Of a DNA stretch of 41,977 nt, positions 27,471-38,454 are shown piece after piece. The DNA comes from an uncultured Aquimarina sp. (GTDB taxonomy: Bacteria; Bacteroidota; Bacteroidia; Flavobacteriales; Flavobacteriaceae). The notes beneath the pieces were generated by a model that was given only the letters and a program-made list of their open reading frames with translations, had not been told where the DNA came from and did no database searches. Numbering within the stretch: position 1 is the first letter of the stretch; the number at the start of each line of letters is the position of its first letter. Location of the stretch: assembly GCA_937929895.1 (NCBI GenBank), contig CALFUO010000099.1:1-41977 (forward strand), read 5' to 3'. Both the position numbers and the translations under genes were made by a program.

Positions 27471-28102
27471 TACAATCTTCTTTTAATATTATTTTTAGCA
27501 CTTTCGGGCACTACATCACAGTTTAAAATTTTATTGATAACCGAGGTATATATATCCTTTTGATAAAGAGTATAAAAAATATCGTAGATAGTAGGATTAC
27601 CTTCTGCATTGTAAATCTTCACTAAACAATCCCCCTCGCGAACTAATCCATTCTCTATTACTCGCACATATACCCCCGATAAAGATGTATTGATAAATTG
27701 TTTTAAAACTGCTTGTGTTCCCATACGAATCCCCAACTTAAAACAAGGCTGTCGGGGTTGTGCTATTTCGATTGTTGCTTCTCCAATTTTATATCGATCT
27801 CCTACTTTCAACTCCTTCTCTTCTAAACCGGATATCGTTAGATTTTCTCCAAACATTCCATAATCCCAATCTAAGTTCGTATAGAGTGATTTCCAATATT
27901 TATAAGCCTCCAAACTATACAAATAACATGCTTTATCGACTCCTCCATGAAATCTTCTATCCATTACATCATCATCTTTCACGTCTTCTGTTCCCAAATA
28001 GATACCCTCTGAATTAGGAAATTTGTAAATTCCTGTTTCTACAATACGTCCATTATACTCAATGCTTCTTCGTTTTCCTATATTAGTGGCAATTACCTTC
28101 AT
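27470..28102 (-). CDS. MOSC domain-containing protein
   Basis: DRRFHGGVDKACYLY, WDYGMFGENLTISGL, QPRQPCFKL; TAATG overlap with trmL. Confidence 0.9.
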   Translation of the reverse strand: MKVIATNIGKRRSIEYNGRIVETGIYKFPNSEGIYLGTEDVKDDDVMDRRFHGGVDKACYLYSLEAYKYWKSLYTNLDWDYGMFGENLTISGLEEKELKVGDRYKIGEATIEIAQPRQPCFKLGIRMGTQAVLKQFINTSLSGVYVRVIENGLVREGDCLVKIYNAEGNPTIYDIFYTLYQKDIYTSVINKILNCDVVPESAKNNIKRRL

Positions 28103-28224
28103 TACATTTATTTTTTAGTTTCAATAAGAATCAAAAAATACTTCTTCTTTTCCTTATTCAAAAATCTGAAAAAATCAATATTCAACCATAACTATTAGTA
28201 TTATATTTGGCTTACCTAAAAGAA

Positions 28225-29355
28225 ATGATATCATCTATGATTTCCGTAGAAGAAATCCATAATAAAAAAGATTTTATACAGTTCATTACATTTCCTAATG
28301 AGCTATATAGAAACAACCCTTATTACGTTCCTCCTATTATTAAAGAAGAACTAACTGCTATAACCCAAAAAGATAACCCTGTCTATCAGAATGCAAAAGC
28401 TGCTTTCTTTCTTGCTAAAAAAGATGGTAAAATAGTTGGGCGAATAGCTGCTATTGTTAATTTCTTAGAAACCAAAGAGCAAAATAAACCTAAGGTGCGT
28501 TTTGGTTGGTTAGATATGATCGATGATATTGCAGTTACTAAAGCCCTAATTAACGCTGCTATAGATTTCGGAAAAAAACATCACTTAAAATATATAGAAG
28601 GCCCTGTAGGTTTTTCGCAAATGGATAAAGCAGGGATGCTAACCCAAGGTTTCGAAGAGTTAAACACCATGATTACCTGGTATAATGCAGCATATTACCC
28701 CAAACACATGAAAACTTTGGGCTTCGAAGATGGCGCTACTTGGGTCGAATATCGAATTCAAATCCCTGAAAGTATAAGACCGAAAGTGGTTAAAGTTAGT
28801 GAAATCATTAAAAAACGATATGGACTGCGTTTATTAAAGTTCAAGTCTACAAAAGAAATTATTCCTCATGTGAATAAAATGTTCGATTTATTAAATAAAA
28901 CATATAGTAGCCTACAAACTTTTGTACCAATTCAACAATATCAAATTGAACATTACAAGAAGAAATATATTCCTTTTGTAAATCCCAAATATATTACTTG
29001 TGTTACCGATAGCAATGGTGAAATTGTTGCTTTTTCGATAGTAATGCCCTCTTTCTCTAAAGCATTACAAAAAGTTAATGGAAAGTTATTCCCATTCGGT
29101 TTTTTACACATTTTAAAAGCCCAACGTATTAATGATACCGCAGCTTTTTATCTAATCGGCGTGGATCCTGAATACCAAAATAAGGGAGTCGTAGCTTTAA
29201 TATTTAAAGAAATGAATGAGGTATTTTTAGCTAATGGAATAAAAAAAGTAGAAACCAATCCTGAATTAATCGAAAATAAAGCAATCCAAGCTTTATGGAA
29301 AGATTACGACTCTGTACAACACAAGCAAAGACAAACTTTTAGAAAATACTTTTAG
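28225..29355 (+). CDS. GNAT-like N-acetyltransferase family protein
   Basis: YVPPIIKEE..FFLAKKDGKIVGRIAAIVN...YLIGVDPEYQNKGV; ATG start preferred over track TTG at 28207. Confidence 0.75.
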   Translation: MISSMISVEEIHNKKDFIQFITFPNELYRNNPYYVPPIIKEELTAITQKDNPVYQNAKAAFFLAKKDGKIVGRIAAIVNFLETKEQNKPKVRFGWLDMIDDIAVTKALINAAIDFGKKHHLKYIEGPVGFSQMDKAGMLTQGFEELNTMITWYNAAYYPKHMKTLGFEDGATWVEYRIQIPESIRPKVVKVSEIIKKRYGLRLLKFKSTKEIIPHVNKMFDLLNKTYSSLQTFVPIQQYQIEHYKKKYIPFVNPKYITCVTDSNGEIVAFSIVMPSFSKALQKVNGKLFPFGFLHILKAQRINDTAAFYLIGVDPEYQNKGVVALIFKEMNEVFLANGIKKVETNPELIENKAIQALWKDYDSVQHKQRQTFRKYF

Positions 29356-29368
29356 AAAACCTTCTATT

Positions 29369-30034
29369 ATGAATTCAAGAAATTACGCAGCAGAGTGCCT
29401 AGGAACATTCATTCTTGTATTTTGTGGAACAGCAGCAATGGCAGTTAACGAAGTAACAGGCGGAGCTGTAACTCATGTTGGGATAGGGATTACTTGGGGT
29501 TTTATTGTTATTGCATTGATCTATGCTTTTGGTGAAATTTCTGGAGCTCATTTTAACCCCGCAGTGACAATAGCTTTTGCTTACGCGAAAAAATTTCCTT
29601 GGAAAGAAGTTCCTAAATATATTTTTTTTCAAACTATTGGCGGAGTTCTTGCAAGTTTTTTGGTGTTATATCTATTTCCTGAAAGTGAAACTTTAGGCGG
29701 AACTAGAACAATTTTAAGTACTGAAAAAGCGTTTATTCTAGAATTACTATTGACTTTTGTCCTAATGCTGGTAATCATTAATGTTTCTACTGGCTCTAAA
29801 GAAACGGGAATGATGGCAGGTATTGCAATTGGAGGGGTTGTAATGTTAGAAGCACTATTTGCAGGCCCTATGACTAATGCTTCGATGAATCCTGTTAGGT
29901 CTTTTGCCCCTGCTCTTGTCGCTGGATATTGGGAAAATTTATGGCTATATTTAATAGCACCTATAATTGGAGCAATATTTGCTGTGCTTTCTTGTAAATA
30001 TATAAAAGCAGACAATTGCTGTGATGAATGTTAA
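29369..30034 (+). CDS. MIP/aquaporin family protein
   Basis: SGAHFNPAVT and NASMNPVRSFAPA motifs; multiple TM segments. Confidence 0.93.
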   Translation: MNSRNYAAECLGTFILVFCGTAAMAVNEVTGGAVTHVGIGITWGFIVIALIYAFGEISGAHFNPAVTIAFAYAKKFPWKEVPKYIFFQTIGGVLASFLVLYLFPESETLGGTRTILSTEKAFILELLLTFVLMLVIINVSTGSKETGMMAGIAIGGVVMLEALFAGPMTNASMNPVRSFAPALVAGYWENLWLYLIAPIIGAIFAVLSCKYIKADNCCDEC

Positions 30035-30045
30035 ACAACTACATT

Positions 30046-32607
30046 ATGCGAAATTTTATTTTTCTTACTTTTTCTTTCTTAATTTTTAAAGTTTCTGCTC
30101 AAGAAATTTGGACTGCTCGATCGGGAAATACCTACGAATTAAACCGTGAAGCTTTAACTGATAGATTAGAACTCCTTATCACCAAAAACAGTAAAGAAAT
30201 TTTAATACCGTTTCCTTCGTCTACAGGAATAAAAGAATACAATCTTGTATTACACGAAGTGTTTTCACCTGCTTTACAAGCTAAATTTCCTTTTATACAC
30301 TCTTTTAAAGGCACAGATATAAATGGTAAAACTACCATAAGTGTAACTTGTAATAAAGACCTTTTTACATTAAACTTTATTGAAAACGGTAGTGCTTGGA
30401 AATTAAAGCATCAAAGAAAAAACTATTACAGTTTAGAAAAAGATACTTCGAAAGTAACCAAAGATTTTAGTTGTAACACACCTATTTCACTAAATACGAT
30501 CCCTCAAAAAAAAAACATTAGCACACAAGCTCGGTATTTCAATTCTTTTACTCCAGACAAGCAAAGAAGAATCATTCGATTTGCTGTAGCTGTGGCAGGA
30601 GAAACTTCGGATTATTTTATCAATAAAGCTAACGCACAAAGCGCGAGCGAAACTGAAAAAAAAGGAATTATCTTACAAAAGATAGAAGCTAGTCTAAATC
30701 AAATAAATATAGCTTTTGAACGAGATCTTGGTGTTACTTTACAATTAGTCGCAGACAATGATAAAATTATCTATTTAGATAAAAATAGCGATCCTTTCTC
30801 TGATATCAATACCGTTTCTCTATTATCAACAATAACTGCAGAAGCACAAAGTATTATAAGTAACATTATTGGTGATTCTAATTATGATATCGGCCATATT
30901 ATTACTTCTCCAAATAACGGTGGAACTGGTGAAGCCTTAATAGCATCTCTTTGTGACAATTCGAGAAAAGCTACTGCCATTTCTGCTTCTAGTGAACCCG
31001 AAGGTTTTGCTTTCGACTTCACCCTTTTCGCACACGAAATCGGACACCAGTTAGGAGGTAACCATACCTTTAACGCTTTCTGTGGACCAGGCACAAGAAA
31101 TTCTTTTACATCTATCGAAGTAAGTAGCGGTACAACTATAATGGGATATTCTGGTGCTTGTGGGGATTTAGATATTCAACCTACTAGTGATCCTTATTTT
31201 CACACGGTAAGCATTGATGAAATTTTAAATACATTTCAAGATAAAGAGTTTAGTTGTTCTGTTGAGAAACAGCCTATTTTGAACAACTTGCCTATTATAA
31301 CAGAACTACCTTCACAACATTACATACCAATAGGTACTCCATTTTTCTTAGATGCAACAGCTACTGATTCTGATGGTGATAACCTAACCTATAGTTGGGA
31401 ACAATTAGATACTGATATTGGAAGTAGCCCTCCTGAATCTACAGATCCTGCTGGACCATTATTCCGTGTTTATAATCCTATCGAAAACTCTCGACGTTAT
31501 TTTCCTACCAATAGTTCTACAGGGCAACAAACCAATTCTAGTTTTGAAATTTTACCGAGCACAGAACGTCTAATGACTTTTAACGTACTCGTAAGGGACG
31601 GAAAACCACAAGGAATTTCGTATTCTAACGCAACTACTATTAATACTGTGGGTAATACCCCTTTTACAGTAGGATTACCGAAAAACACAAACGGGAATAC
31701 TATAGAGAGTTTTCTACCTATGGACACTGTTAACCTTACATGGACAAAAGGAATTAGTGACGAAGTACTTATTAATACTCAAAATGTAAGTATTGACCTT
31801 ATAAACAATGAAACTGGTGTAGAAACTAATTTAATAGCTTCTACACCAAATGACGGTCAAGAAGATATTGTAATTCCTTTACTTACACCAAAAGGAAATT
31901 TATACAGATTTAGAGTAACAGCTCTTGATAATATATTCTTTAATGTAAGTAATACTTTCAAAGTAGATTTTCCTACAAATACAGATTTTTTAGTTACAAA
32001 TAGTCAAGAAAAAACATCTAACTATCTGATTTTTAACATAAAAAAAGTCAACAACATTAATAAAGATCGTGAAATTATTCTTACATTTAAAAATGGAATA
32101 TCGGGCGAAGTGTTAAATTTAACGACAAACAACATTGAAATTTCGTTTGATGGTATTAATTACAGTAGTATCATAAATAATGTAATAAATGAAAACTCCT
32201 TTAATGATTCTGTCTTTTTAAGAATACCATTAAACTTTACTATTGAAAATGAAGTTATCGAAAAAGTAACTCTTGAAGCAACAGTTTTAGATAACGATAA
32301 TGTTTCTAAATCTTTTCCCAGTACAGGAAATTTAATACCATTAGAACTTACTTTTAGAGATACTATTAAAATTTTTCCTATACCGGCGATTAACGAAATT
32401 GTAACAATCACATCTGCGTTTACCTTAATTAACGGTGATTTTATCGAAGTAACGTTTTTCGATTTGAATGGGCAAATAGTGCAAAAAAACTCGATTTCCG
32501 AAACTGTTGAACAGATAAGTGTTTCGGGATTAGCTTCTGGTATTTATATTCTTCAAATTGAGAAGAATGGTAAAGAAACTGCTAACTACAAAATACTTGT
32601 CCAATGA
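30046..32607 (+). CDS. Reprolysin-like zinc metalloprotease with T9SS C-terminal sorting domain
   Basis: HEIGHQLGGNHTF, Met-turn TTIMGYSGAC; C-terminal IFPIPA...GLASGIYILQIEKNG; ORF track start 30028, ATG 30046 fits a signal peptide. Confidence 0.9.
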   Translation: MRNFIFLTFSFLIFKVSAQEIWTARSGNTYELNREALTDRLELLITKNSKEILIPFPSSTGIKEYNLVLHEVFSPALQAKFPFIHSFKGTDINGKTTISVTCNKDLFTLNFIENGSAWKLKHQRKNYYSLEKDTSKVTKDFSCNTPISLNTIPQKKNISTQARYFNSFTPDKQRRIIRFAVAVAGETSDYFINKANAQSASETEKKGIILQKIEASLNQINIAFERDLGVTLQLVADNDKIIYLDKNSDPFSDINTVSLLSTITAEAQSIISNIIGDSNYDIGHIITSPNNGGTGEALIASLCDNSRKATAISASSEPEGFAFDFTLFAHEIGHQLGGNHTFNAFCGPGTRNSFTSIEVSSGTTIMGYSGACGDLDIQPTSDPYFHTVSIDEILNTFQDKEFSCSVEKQPILNNLPIITELPSQHYIPIGTPFFLDATATDSDGDNLTYSWEQLDTDIGSSPPESTDPAGPLFRVYNPIENSRRYFPTNSSTGQQTNSSFEILPSTERLMTFNVLVRDGKPQGISYSNATTINTVGNTPFTVGLPKNTNGNTIESFLPMDTVNLTWTKGISDEVLINTQNVSIDLINNETGVETNLIASTPNDGQEDIVIPLLTPKGNLYRFRVTALDNIFFNVSNTFKVDFPTNTDFLVTNSQEKTSNYLIFNIKKVNNINKDREIILTFKNGISGEVLNLTTNNIEISFDGINYSSIINNVINENSFNDSVFLRIPLNFTIENEVIEKVTLEATVLDNDNVSKSFPSTGNLIPLELTFRDTIKIFPIPAINEIVTITSAFTLINGDFIEVTFFDLNGQIVQKNSISETVEQISVSGLASGIYILQIEKNGKETANYKILVQ

Positions 32608-32616
32608 TGAGTATAA

Positions 32617-34917
32617 ATGAGTATAAGATTAAGATTTCTAGCAACATTATTGTTTTGCTTAGCCGTAGGAAGTTTCTCCTTTTCGGCAGAGTCTTCTAAT
32701 GCTCATTTTTTTTTATCCCTACCCAAAACACAAGTATTTGGTTTTCAGAATTTTACAAACAAACCATTGCATCATAAAAATTTTGATTGTATCGAAATAC
32801 AGAGTGATCTAAATAATTCTAAAATTCTCTCATCAAAGAAAATACTTAGTAATAACGAAACTATTGTAATTAGAACTGCAATAATTGCCTCACCTCAGTA
32901 TTCAGAATATTTTATAAATAAATATGACGCACATCATAAAAGTGAATCTGAAAAGAAATTCTTGATAAAAAGCGAATTACAAAAATCTATTGACGCAGTT
33001 AATAAAGTAGTATCTAGAGATCTTAATATACGTCTTGAACTTATTCCACAAATAAATGAGCTAATTTTTATTGGCCCACATATCTTATTCAAACATATTA
33101 ATAACCATCACGATGCTCTTACCGTTGCTGAGGAAGTTATCTCTAAAACAATCAATATAAATGACTATGATTTAGGTCATATATTTACCACAGAAAATGG
33201 TGGCGCTTCGGGAAAAAACACAGCCTTCGGCTCTAAAAAGTGGCAAGGTAGTACAGGAGCAACGGTCCCTGAGGGCTCTAAATTTTATATTAATTATTTC
33301 GCTCATGAAATTGGACACCAATTAGGAGCTACACATACTCAAAATGCGAATTGTGCACGTAGCTATGACTCGTCGGTAGAAATAGATAGTGGTATTAGTA
33401 TAATGAGTTATGCGGGAATTTGTTCATTAAAAGATTCGAACATTAGTTCTGATACTGCTCCTTTTTACCATGTATTTAGTATAGAACAAATACAACAACA
33501 TTTAAGTCATTACTTCCTAAGAAATAATGCGGTAAATAAAGTTACCATTCTAGACATACCTAATTATACGATTCCTATTGGAACCCCCTTCGAACTAAAA
33601 ATAGAAACTTCAACTCCTTTAGAAAACGTGTGGTATAATTGTGAGCAAATAGATCGAGAAACTCTAAATCAAAAAAGCATCCAATTTTCAGAAATAGGAC
33701 CTGCTTTTATATCTCCACAACTATCCCATTCAAACACAATTTGCTTTCCTCCTATTATAGATGTTGTAAACAACCAACTCTATAGTTCTTTCAATAGCTT
33801 ATCCGACATTCCAAGAAGTTATGCTTTTGCTGCTTCGGCACGTATCGATGACGATAATGGACAATACTTTGATATTGATAAATTTTTTGTTAGAACCTCT
33901 GGTAATACTCCTCTTAAAGTAACATCACAAAACAAAGCCAATATCAATTGGGAACAAGGACAAACTTATACTATTAATTGGAATGCTGATGCACTAATAC
34001 AAGACGGTATGGACTTTAAGACTGTTGATATAATTTTATCACTTGACGGATTAAATTTTGACTACCCGATAGCCAATAAAGTTAACAACTCTGGTAATTT
34101 TAGTTTTACAGTTCCGATAAATATACAAAGTGACCATTGTAGAATAAAAGTTAAAGCCTCTGATAATATATTTTATGCTTTAAATGATGTACCTTTTTCT
34201 ATCAACAAAAACATTCCAACAAGCTTTTCTTATGAGGAATATGGTTTTATTCAAAATAAAAAATATATTATTCCTGTTAATAAAAAGTTTAATTTAAAGG
34301 ATATAGAAGTTACTATTCAATTAAAAAGAGGTGTTTATGAAGATTTAGATATAAAACTTATTGACCCTAAAGGAAAAACTAAGGATCTATTTCATTTAAC
34401 ATGTCAAACTAGATTAGATAATATAAATATGACCTTTTTAAGCTATTGGAAAACACAAAACACTAATGCTTTTAATTATAATCTATGTCCTGATGAGGTT
34501 ACTGGAAACCGTCCTTTTAAACAAAATATAACCATTGATAATACCGATGGTTACTGGGGGTTATTGATATCTAACAAAGGAGAGCTTATTACAGACGCAC
34601 TTATTACGTGGGATATAAAATTCATGGGGGCAGGAAAAAAAACAACTCTTCCTTTACCATCTAGCCAATTAACCTATAATATGACTCATCTTTATCCAAA
34701 TCCTGTTGATGATATTTTATGGATAGAAAACAATTTGTTTTTGCAAAACAAAACCTATGGCATCCTTTCTAATACCCGAGGTCTAATAATTTCTGAATTC
34801 ATTATTGATTCAACTAAAAAAAAATCATTAGACCTAAGAAACTTCACAAAAGGCATCTACTTTATTCAACTTTTCAACACCAATTTTAACGAAACTAAAA
34901 AGATAGTTGTAAAGTAG
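32617..34917 (+). CDS. Reprolysin-like metalloprotease with P-domain-like region and T9SS sorting domain
   Basis: HEIGHQLGATHTQ, SIMSYAGIC; KRGVYEDLDIKLIDPKG...DNTDGYWGLLISNKG (P-domain-like); LYPNPVDD...GIYFIQLF. Confidence 0.9.
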   Translation: MSIRLRFLATLLFCLAVGSFSFSAESSNAHFFLSLPKTQVFGFQNFTNKPLHHKNFDCIEIQSDLNNSKILSSKKILSNNETIVIRTAIIASPQYSEYFINKYDAHHKSESEKKFLIKSELQKSIDAVNKVVSRDLNIRLELIPQINELIFIGPHILFKHINNHHDALTVAEEVISKTININDYDLGHIFTTENGGASGKNTAFGSKKWQGSTGATVPEGSKFYINYFAHEIGHQLGATHTQNANCARSYDSSVEIDSGISIMSYAGICSLKDSNISSDTAPFYHVFSIEQIQQHLSHYFLRNNAVNKVTILDIPNYTIPIGTPFELKIETSTPLENVWYNCEQIDRETLNQKSIQFSEIGPAFISPQLSHSNTICFPPIIDVVNNQLYSSFNSLSDIPRSYAFAASARIDDDNGQYFDIDKFFVRTSGNTPLKVTSQNKANINWEQGQTYTINWNADALIQDGMDFKTVDIILSLDGLNFDYPIANKVNNSGNFSFTVPINIQSDHCRIKVKASDNIFYALNDVPFSINKNIPTSFSYEEYGFIQNKKYIIPVNKKFNLKDIEVTIQLKRGVYEDLDIKLIDPKGKTKDLFHLTCQTRLDNINMTFLSYWKTQNTNAFNYNLCPDEVTGNRPFKQNITIDNTDGYWGLLISNKGELITDALITWDIKFMGAGKKTTLPLPSSQLTYNMTHLYPNPVDDILWIENNLFLQNKTYGILSNTRGLIISEFIIDSTKKKSLDLRNFTKGIYFIQLFNTNFNETKKIVVK

Positions 34918-35026
34918 ACTCTAAGGGTGTTCAAAAGTTGTTAAATTCTAATCGAATTAATTTTGTTGCAGCTCTACTTTTCTTAATGCTTCCTCATATA
35001 TTTGTAATGATTTAAAGTCAAACATT

Positions 35027-36145
35027 ATGAGATTTATTGTTTCGAGCAATTACTTATTAAAACAATTACAGTTTTTAGGTGGAATTATTAACAGTAATAA
35101 CGCTTTACCAATTCTTGATAATTTTCTATTTGAATTAGATAATAATAACTTGAAAATTTCTGCTTCGGATTTAGAAACTACGATTATTTCTAAATTACAT
35201 GTAGAATCTTCGGACACAGGAATTATAGCTATTCCAGCAAAACTATTGCTTGAAACATTAAAAACATTTCCAGAGCAGCCATTAACATTTACCATAAATG
35301 ATAATAATACTATAGAAATAAGCTCTGAACAAGGGAAATATGCCTTGGCCTACAATAATGGCGAAGAATTTCCTAAAGTAATTCAATTAGAAGATAGTAG
35401 TAGTACTAGTATCCATTCTGGAGTTTTAGCAAATGCTATTAGTAAAACAATCTTTGCTAGTGGAAACGATGAACTAAGACCTGTTATGAGTGGGGTTTTC
35501 TTTCAGTTTTCACCAGAAGAATTAACATTTGTTGCTACTGATGCCCATAAACTGGTAAAATATACTCGTAATGATTTAAAATCTGATAAAGTAGCTGAAT
35601 TTATAATGCCTAAAAAACCTCTGAATCTTTTAAAAGGTGTTTTAGGAACTTTAGATGCAGATGTCACTATAGAATATAACGATTCGAATGCAAAATTCTC
35701 TTTTGATGAAGTTGAATTAATCTGTCGTCTAATTGACGGAAAATACCCTAATTACGAAGCAGTAATCCCTAAAGAAAACCCAAATGTATTGACTATGGAA
35801 CGTAGTCAATTTTTAAACTCGGTGCGTAGGGTTTCTATTTTCTCTAATAAAACAACACACCAAATACGTTTAAAAGTATCCGGAGCAGAATTAAATATAT
35901 CAGCAGAGGATATAGATTATTCAAATAAAGCAGAAGAACGCCTTACTTGCCAATTCGAAGGCGATGATATGCAAATAGGATTCAACTCAAGGTTTTTCGT
36001 TGAAATGCTAAATAATTTAGAATCTTCTGATGTCCAAATTGCTATGTCTTTACCTAATAGAGCAGGGATTTTAACTCCATTAGATGGATTAGAAGAAGGA
36101 GAACACGTGACCATGTTAGTAATGCCAGTAATGTTGAATAGTTAA
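35027..36145 (+). CDS. dnaN: DNA polymerase III subunit beta (sliding clamp)
   Basis: [34 protein letters not shown]-terminal VMPVML. Confidence 0.97.
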   Translation: MRFIVSSNYLLKQLQFLGGIINSNNALPILDNFLFELDNNNLKISASDLETTIISKLHVESSDTGIIAIPAKLLLETLKTFPEQPLTFTINDNNTIEISSEQGKYALAYNNGEEFPKVIQLEDSSSTSIHSGVLANAISKTIFASGNDELRPVMSGVFFQFSPEELTFVATDAHKLVKYTRNDLKSDKVAEFIMPKKPLNLLKGVLGTLDADVTIEYNDSNAKFSFDEVELICRLIDGKYPNYEAVIPKENPNVLTMERSQFLNSVRRVSIFSNKTTHQIRLKVSGAELNISAEDIDYSNKAEERLTCQFEGDDMQIGFNSRFFVEMLNNLESSDVQIAMSLPNRAGILTPLDGLEEGEHVTMLVMPVMLNS

Positions 36146-37023
36146 TGAAAGGAATAGTTTTAGCGGGTGGGAGTGGCACAAGACTGTACCCAATCACAAA
36201 AGGGGTTTCGAAACAATTGACCCCAGTCTATAATAAACCAATGGTTTATTATCCTATTTCTGTATTAATGTTATCTGGCATTAAAGAGATACTGATTATA
36301 TCTACCCCTCAAGATTTACCTTCTTTTCGACGCCTTTTCGGTGATGGCTCAGATTTAGGAATCTCCTTTGAATATGCCGAACAGCCGCATCCTAATGGAT
36401 TAGCTGAAGCTTTTATTATAGGAAAAGATTTTATTGGTGATGATGATGTATGTTTAATACTTGGTGATAATATTTTTTATGGTCATAAACTACCCGAAAT
36501 GTTACAACAAGCAGTACATAACGTTGAGAGTAAGAGACAAGCAACAGTTTTTGGGTATTATGTTAACGATCCAGAACGCTATGGGGTTGTAGATTTTAAT
36601 CAAGACGGAGATGTTTTAAGTATTGAAGAAAAACCTACAATAGCAAAAAGTAATTACGCTGTTGTTGGTGTTTATTTTTACCCAAATGAAGTGATTAAAG
36701 TTGCTGAAACGATAACCCCAAGCCATAGAGGTGAATTAGAAATCACTTCTCTAAATCAATATTTTTTAGAAGAACAAAGTCTCTCAGTTGAACTAATGAA
36801 AAGAGGTTTTGCTTGGTTTGATACTGGTACACACGATTCATTACTAGAAGCCTCTAACTTTATACAAACAATAGAGAAAAGACAAGGTCTCAAAATTGCT
36901 TGTTTAGAAGAAATTGCTTTCGAAAAAGAATATATTACTTCGTCTCAATTACTTAAACTAGCACAACCCTTATCTAAAAATGAGTATGGTCAATATCTAA
37001 AAAGACTCGTAAAAAAGAAATAG
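36145..37023 (+). CDS. rfbA: Glucose-1-phosphate thymidylyltransferase
   Basis: [37 protein letters not shown]. Confidence 0.98.
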   Translation: MKGIVLAGGSGTRLYPITKGVSKQLTPVYNKPMVYYPISVLMLSGIKEILIISTPQDLPSFRRLFGDGSDLGISFEYAEQPHPNGLAEAFIIGKDFIGDDDVCLILGDNIFYGHKLPEMLQQAVHNVESKRQATVFGYYVNDPERYGVVDFNQDGDVLSIEEKPTIAKSNYAVVGVYFYPNEVIKVAETITPSHRGELEITSLNQYFLEEQSLSVELMKRGFAWFDTGTHDSLLEASNFIQTIEKRQGLKIACLEEIAFEKEYITSSQLLKLAQPLSKNEYGQYLKRLVKKK

Positions 37024-37024
37024 A

Positions 37025-37597
37025 ATGAAAATTACCCTAACAGATATACCAGATGTCCTGATATTAGAACCTGAAGTCTTTGGGGATCATCGAGGATACT
37101 TTCTTGAGTCTTACAATAAGAATAAACTACCTGAAATTATTTCGAATATTAATTTTGTTCAAGACAACGAATCTAAATCTCAGAAAGGAGTACTTCGTGG
37201 ATTACATTTTCAAATCCCCCCTTTTTGCCAAAGTAAGTTAGTAAGGGTAATCCAAGGTGATGTTTTAGATATTGCCGTAGATATTCGTAAAGGTTCTCCT
37301 ACTTTTGGAAAGCATGTAGCTGTAAGCTTAACATCCGAAAACAAAAAGCAACTTTTTGTTCCTCGTGGTTTTGCACATGGTTTTGTTGTTTTGAGTGATA
37401 CCGCTATATTTTCTTATAAATGTGATAACTACTATAGTCCTAAACATAATAGAGGTGTTAATTTTAGTGACCCTGAATTAGGTATTGATTGGAAGATTAA
37501 TATTCAAGATGCTATTCTCTCTGAAAAAGATAATGAATTGCCATCTTTAAAAAATTGCTCCGATTTATTTGATTTTAATGTTAATCTCTATGAGTAA
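37025..37597 (+). CDS. rfbC: dTDP-4-dehydrorhamnose 3,5-epimerase
   Basis: FGDHRGYFLESYN, VLRGLHFQ, VPRGFAHGFVVLS. Confidence 0.97.
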   Translation: MKITLTDIPDVLILEPEVFGDHRGYFLESYNKNKLPEIISNINFVQDNESKSQKGVLRGLHFQIPPFCQSKLVRVIQGDVLDIAVDIRKGSPTFGKHVAVSLTSENKKQLFVPRGFAHGFVVLSDTAIFSYKCDNYYSPKHNRGVNFSDPELGIDWKINIQDAILSEKDNELPSLKNCSDLFDFNVNLYE

Positions 37598-38447
37598 TAT
37601 TTTAATTACTGGTTCTAATGGTCAACTGGGTAGTGAATTTAAAACTATCGCAAATGAATATTCGGAATTTAAACTAATTTTCTCTAACCGAAGTAACTTA
37701 GATATTACAGATTACATTTCTGTAAGCAATAGTATTGAAAAGGAAAATATAGAAGCCATAGTAAACTGTGCTGCATATACAGCTGTAGACAAAGCTGAAG
37801 ATGAGAACGAATTAGCTGATGATATAAACCATAAAGCAGTAGATAACTTAGCCAAAGTTGCAAAAAAATTTAATATTAAATTAATCCACATTTCAACAGA
37901 TTATGTTTTTGATGGACGAACCTCTAAACCTTATAACGAAGATCACAATACCACTCCTATCAATATTTATGGTCAGACAAAACGAAATGGAGAGTTATCT
38001 TTAATTAATGTTGCCCCTAAAAATAGCATCATTATACGTACCTCGTGGGTATATTCTAGCTTTGGCAATAATTTTGTAAAGACGATGCTTAAATTATCTA
38101 ATTCTCGTGATGCATTAAATATTATTTTCGATCAGATAGGTAGTCCAACTTACGCACGAGATTTGGCGCGACACATTCTAAAAATTATCCCTAATATAGA
38201 CACAAATAAAGTAGATATATATCACTATACTAACGAAGGAGTATGTAGCTGGTATGATTTTGCTACAGCTATTTTTGAAATCAAACAAAAAACTATTAAA
38301 GTCTCTCCCATATTAGCGTCACAATATCCTACTAAGGCAAATAGACCACATTACAGTGTTTTAAATAAAACCAAAATTAAAACTAACTTTAATATTGAAA
38401 TTAGACATTGGAGAGAGGCATTGAAGGAATGCCTGAGTAACCTATAA
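37590..38447 (+). CDS. rfbD: dTDP-4-dehydrorhamnose reductase
   Basis: ILITGSNGQLGSEF, AYTAVDKAED, STDYVFDG; ATG at 37590 preferred over 37569. Confidence 0.96.
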   Translation: MSNILITGSNGQLGSEFKTIANEYSEFKLIFSNRSNLDITDYISVSNSIEKENIEAIVNCAAYTAVDKAEDENELADDINHKAVDNLAKVAKKFNIKLIHISTDYVFDGRTSKPYNEDHNTTPINIYGQTKRNGELSLINVAPKNSIIIRTSWVYSSFGNNFVKTMLKLSNSRDALNIIFDQIGSPTYARDLARHILKIIPNIDTNKVDIYHYTNEGVCSWYDFATAIFEIKQKTIKVSPILASQYPTKANRPHYSVLNKTKIKTNFNIEIRHWREALKECLSNL

Positions 38448-38454
38448 AACTAAC

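Noticed and set aside
29399-30015. Antisense ORFs over the aquaporin gene (29399-29632, 29629-30015)
   Set aside because: Shadow frames of a clear MIP channel gene.
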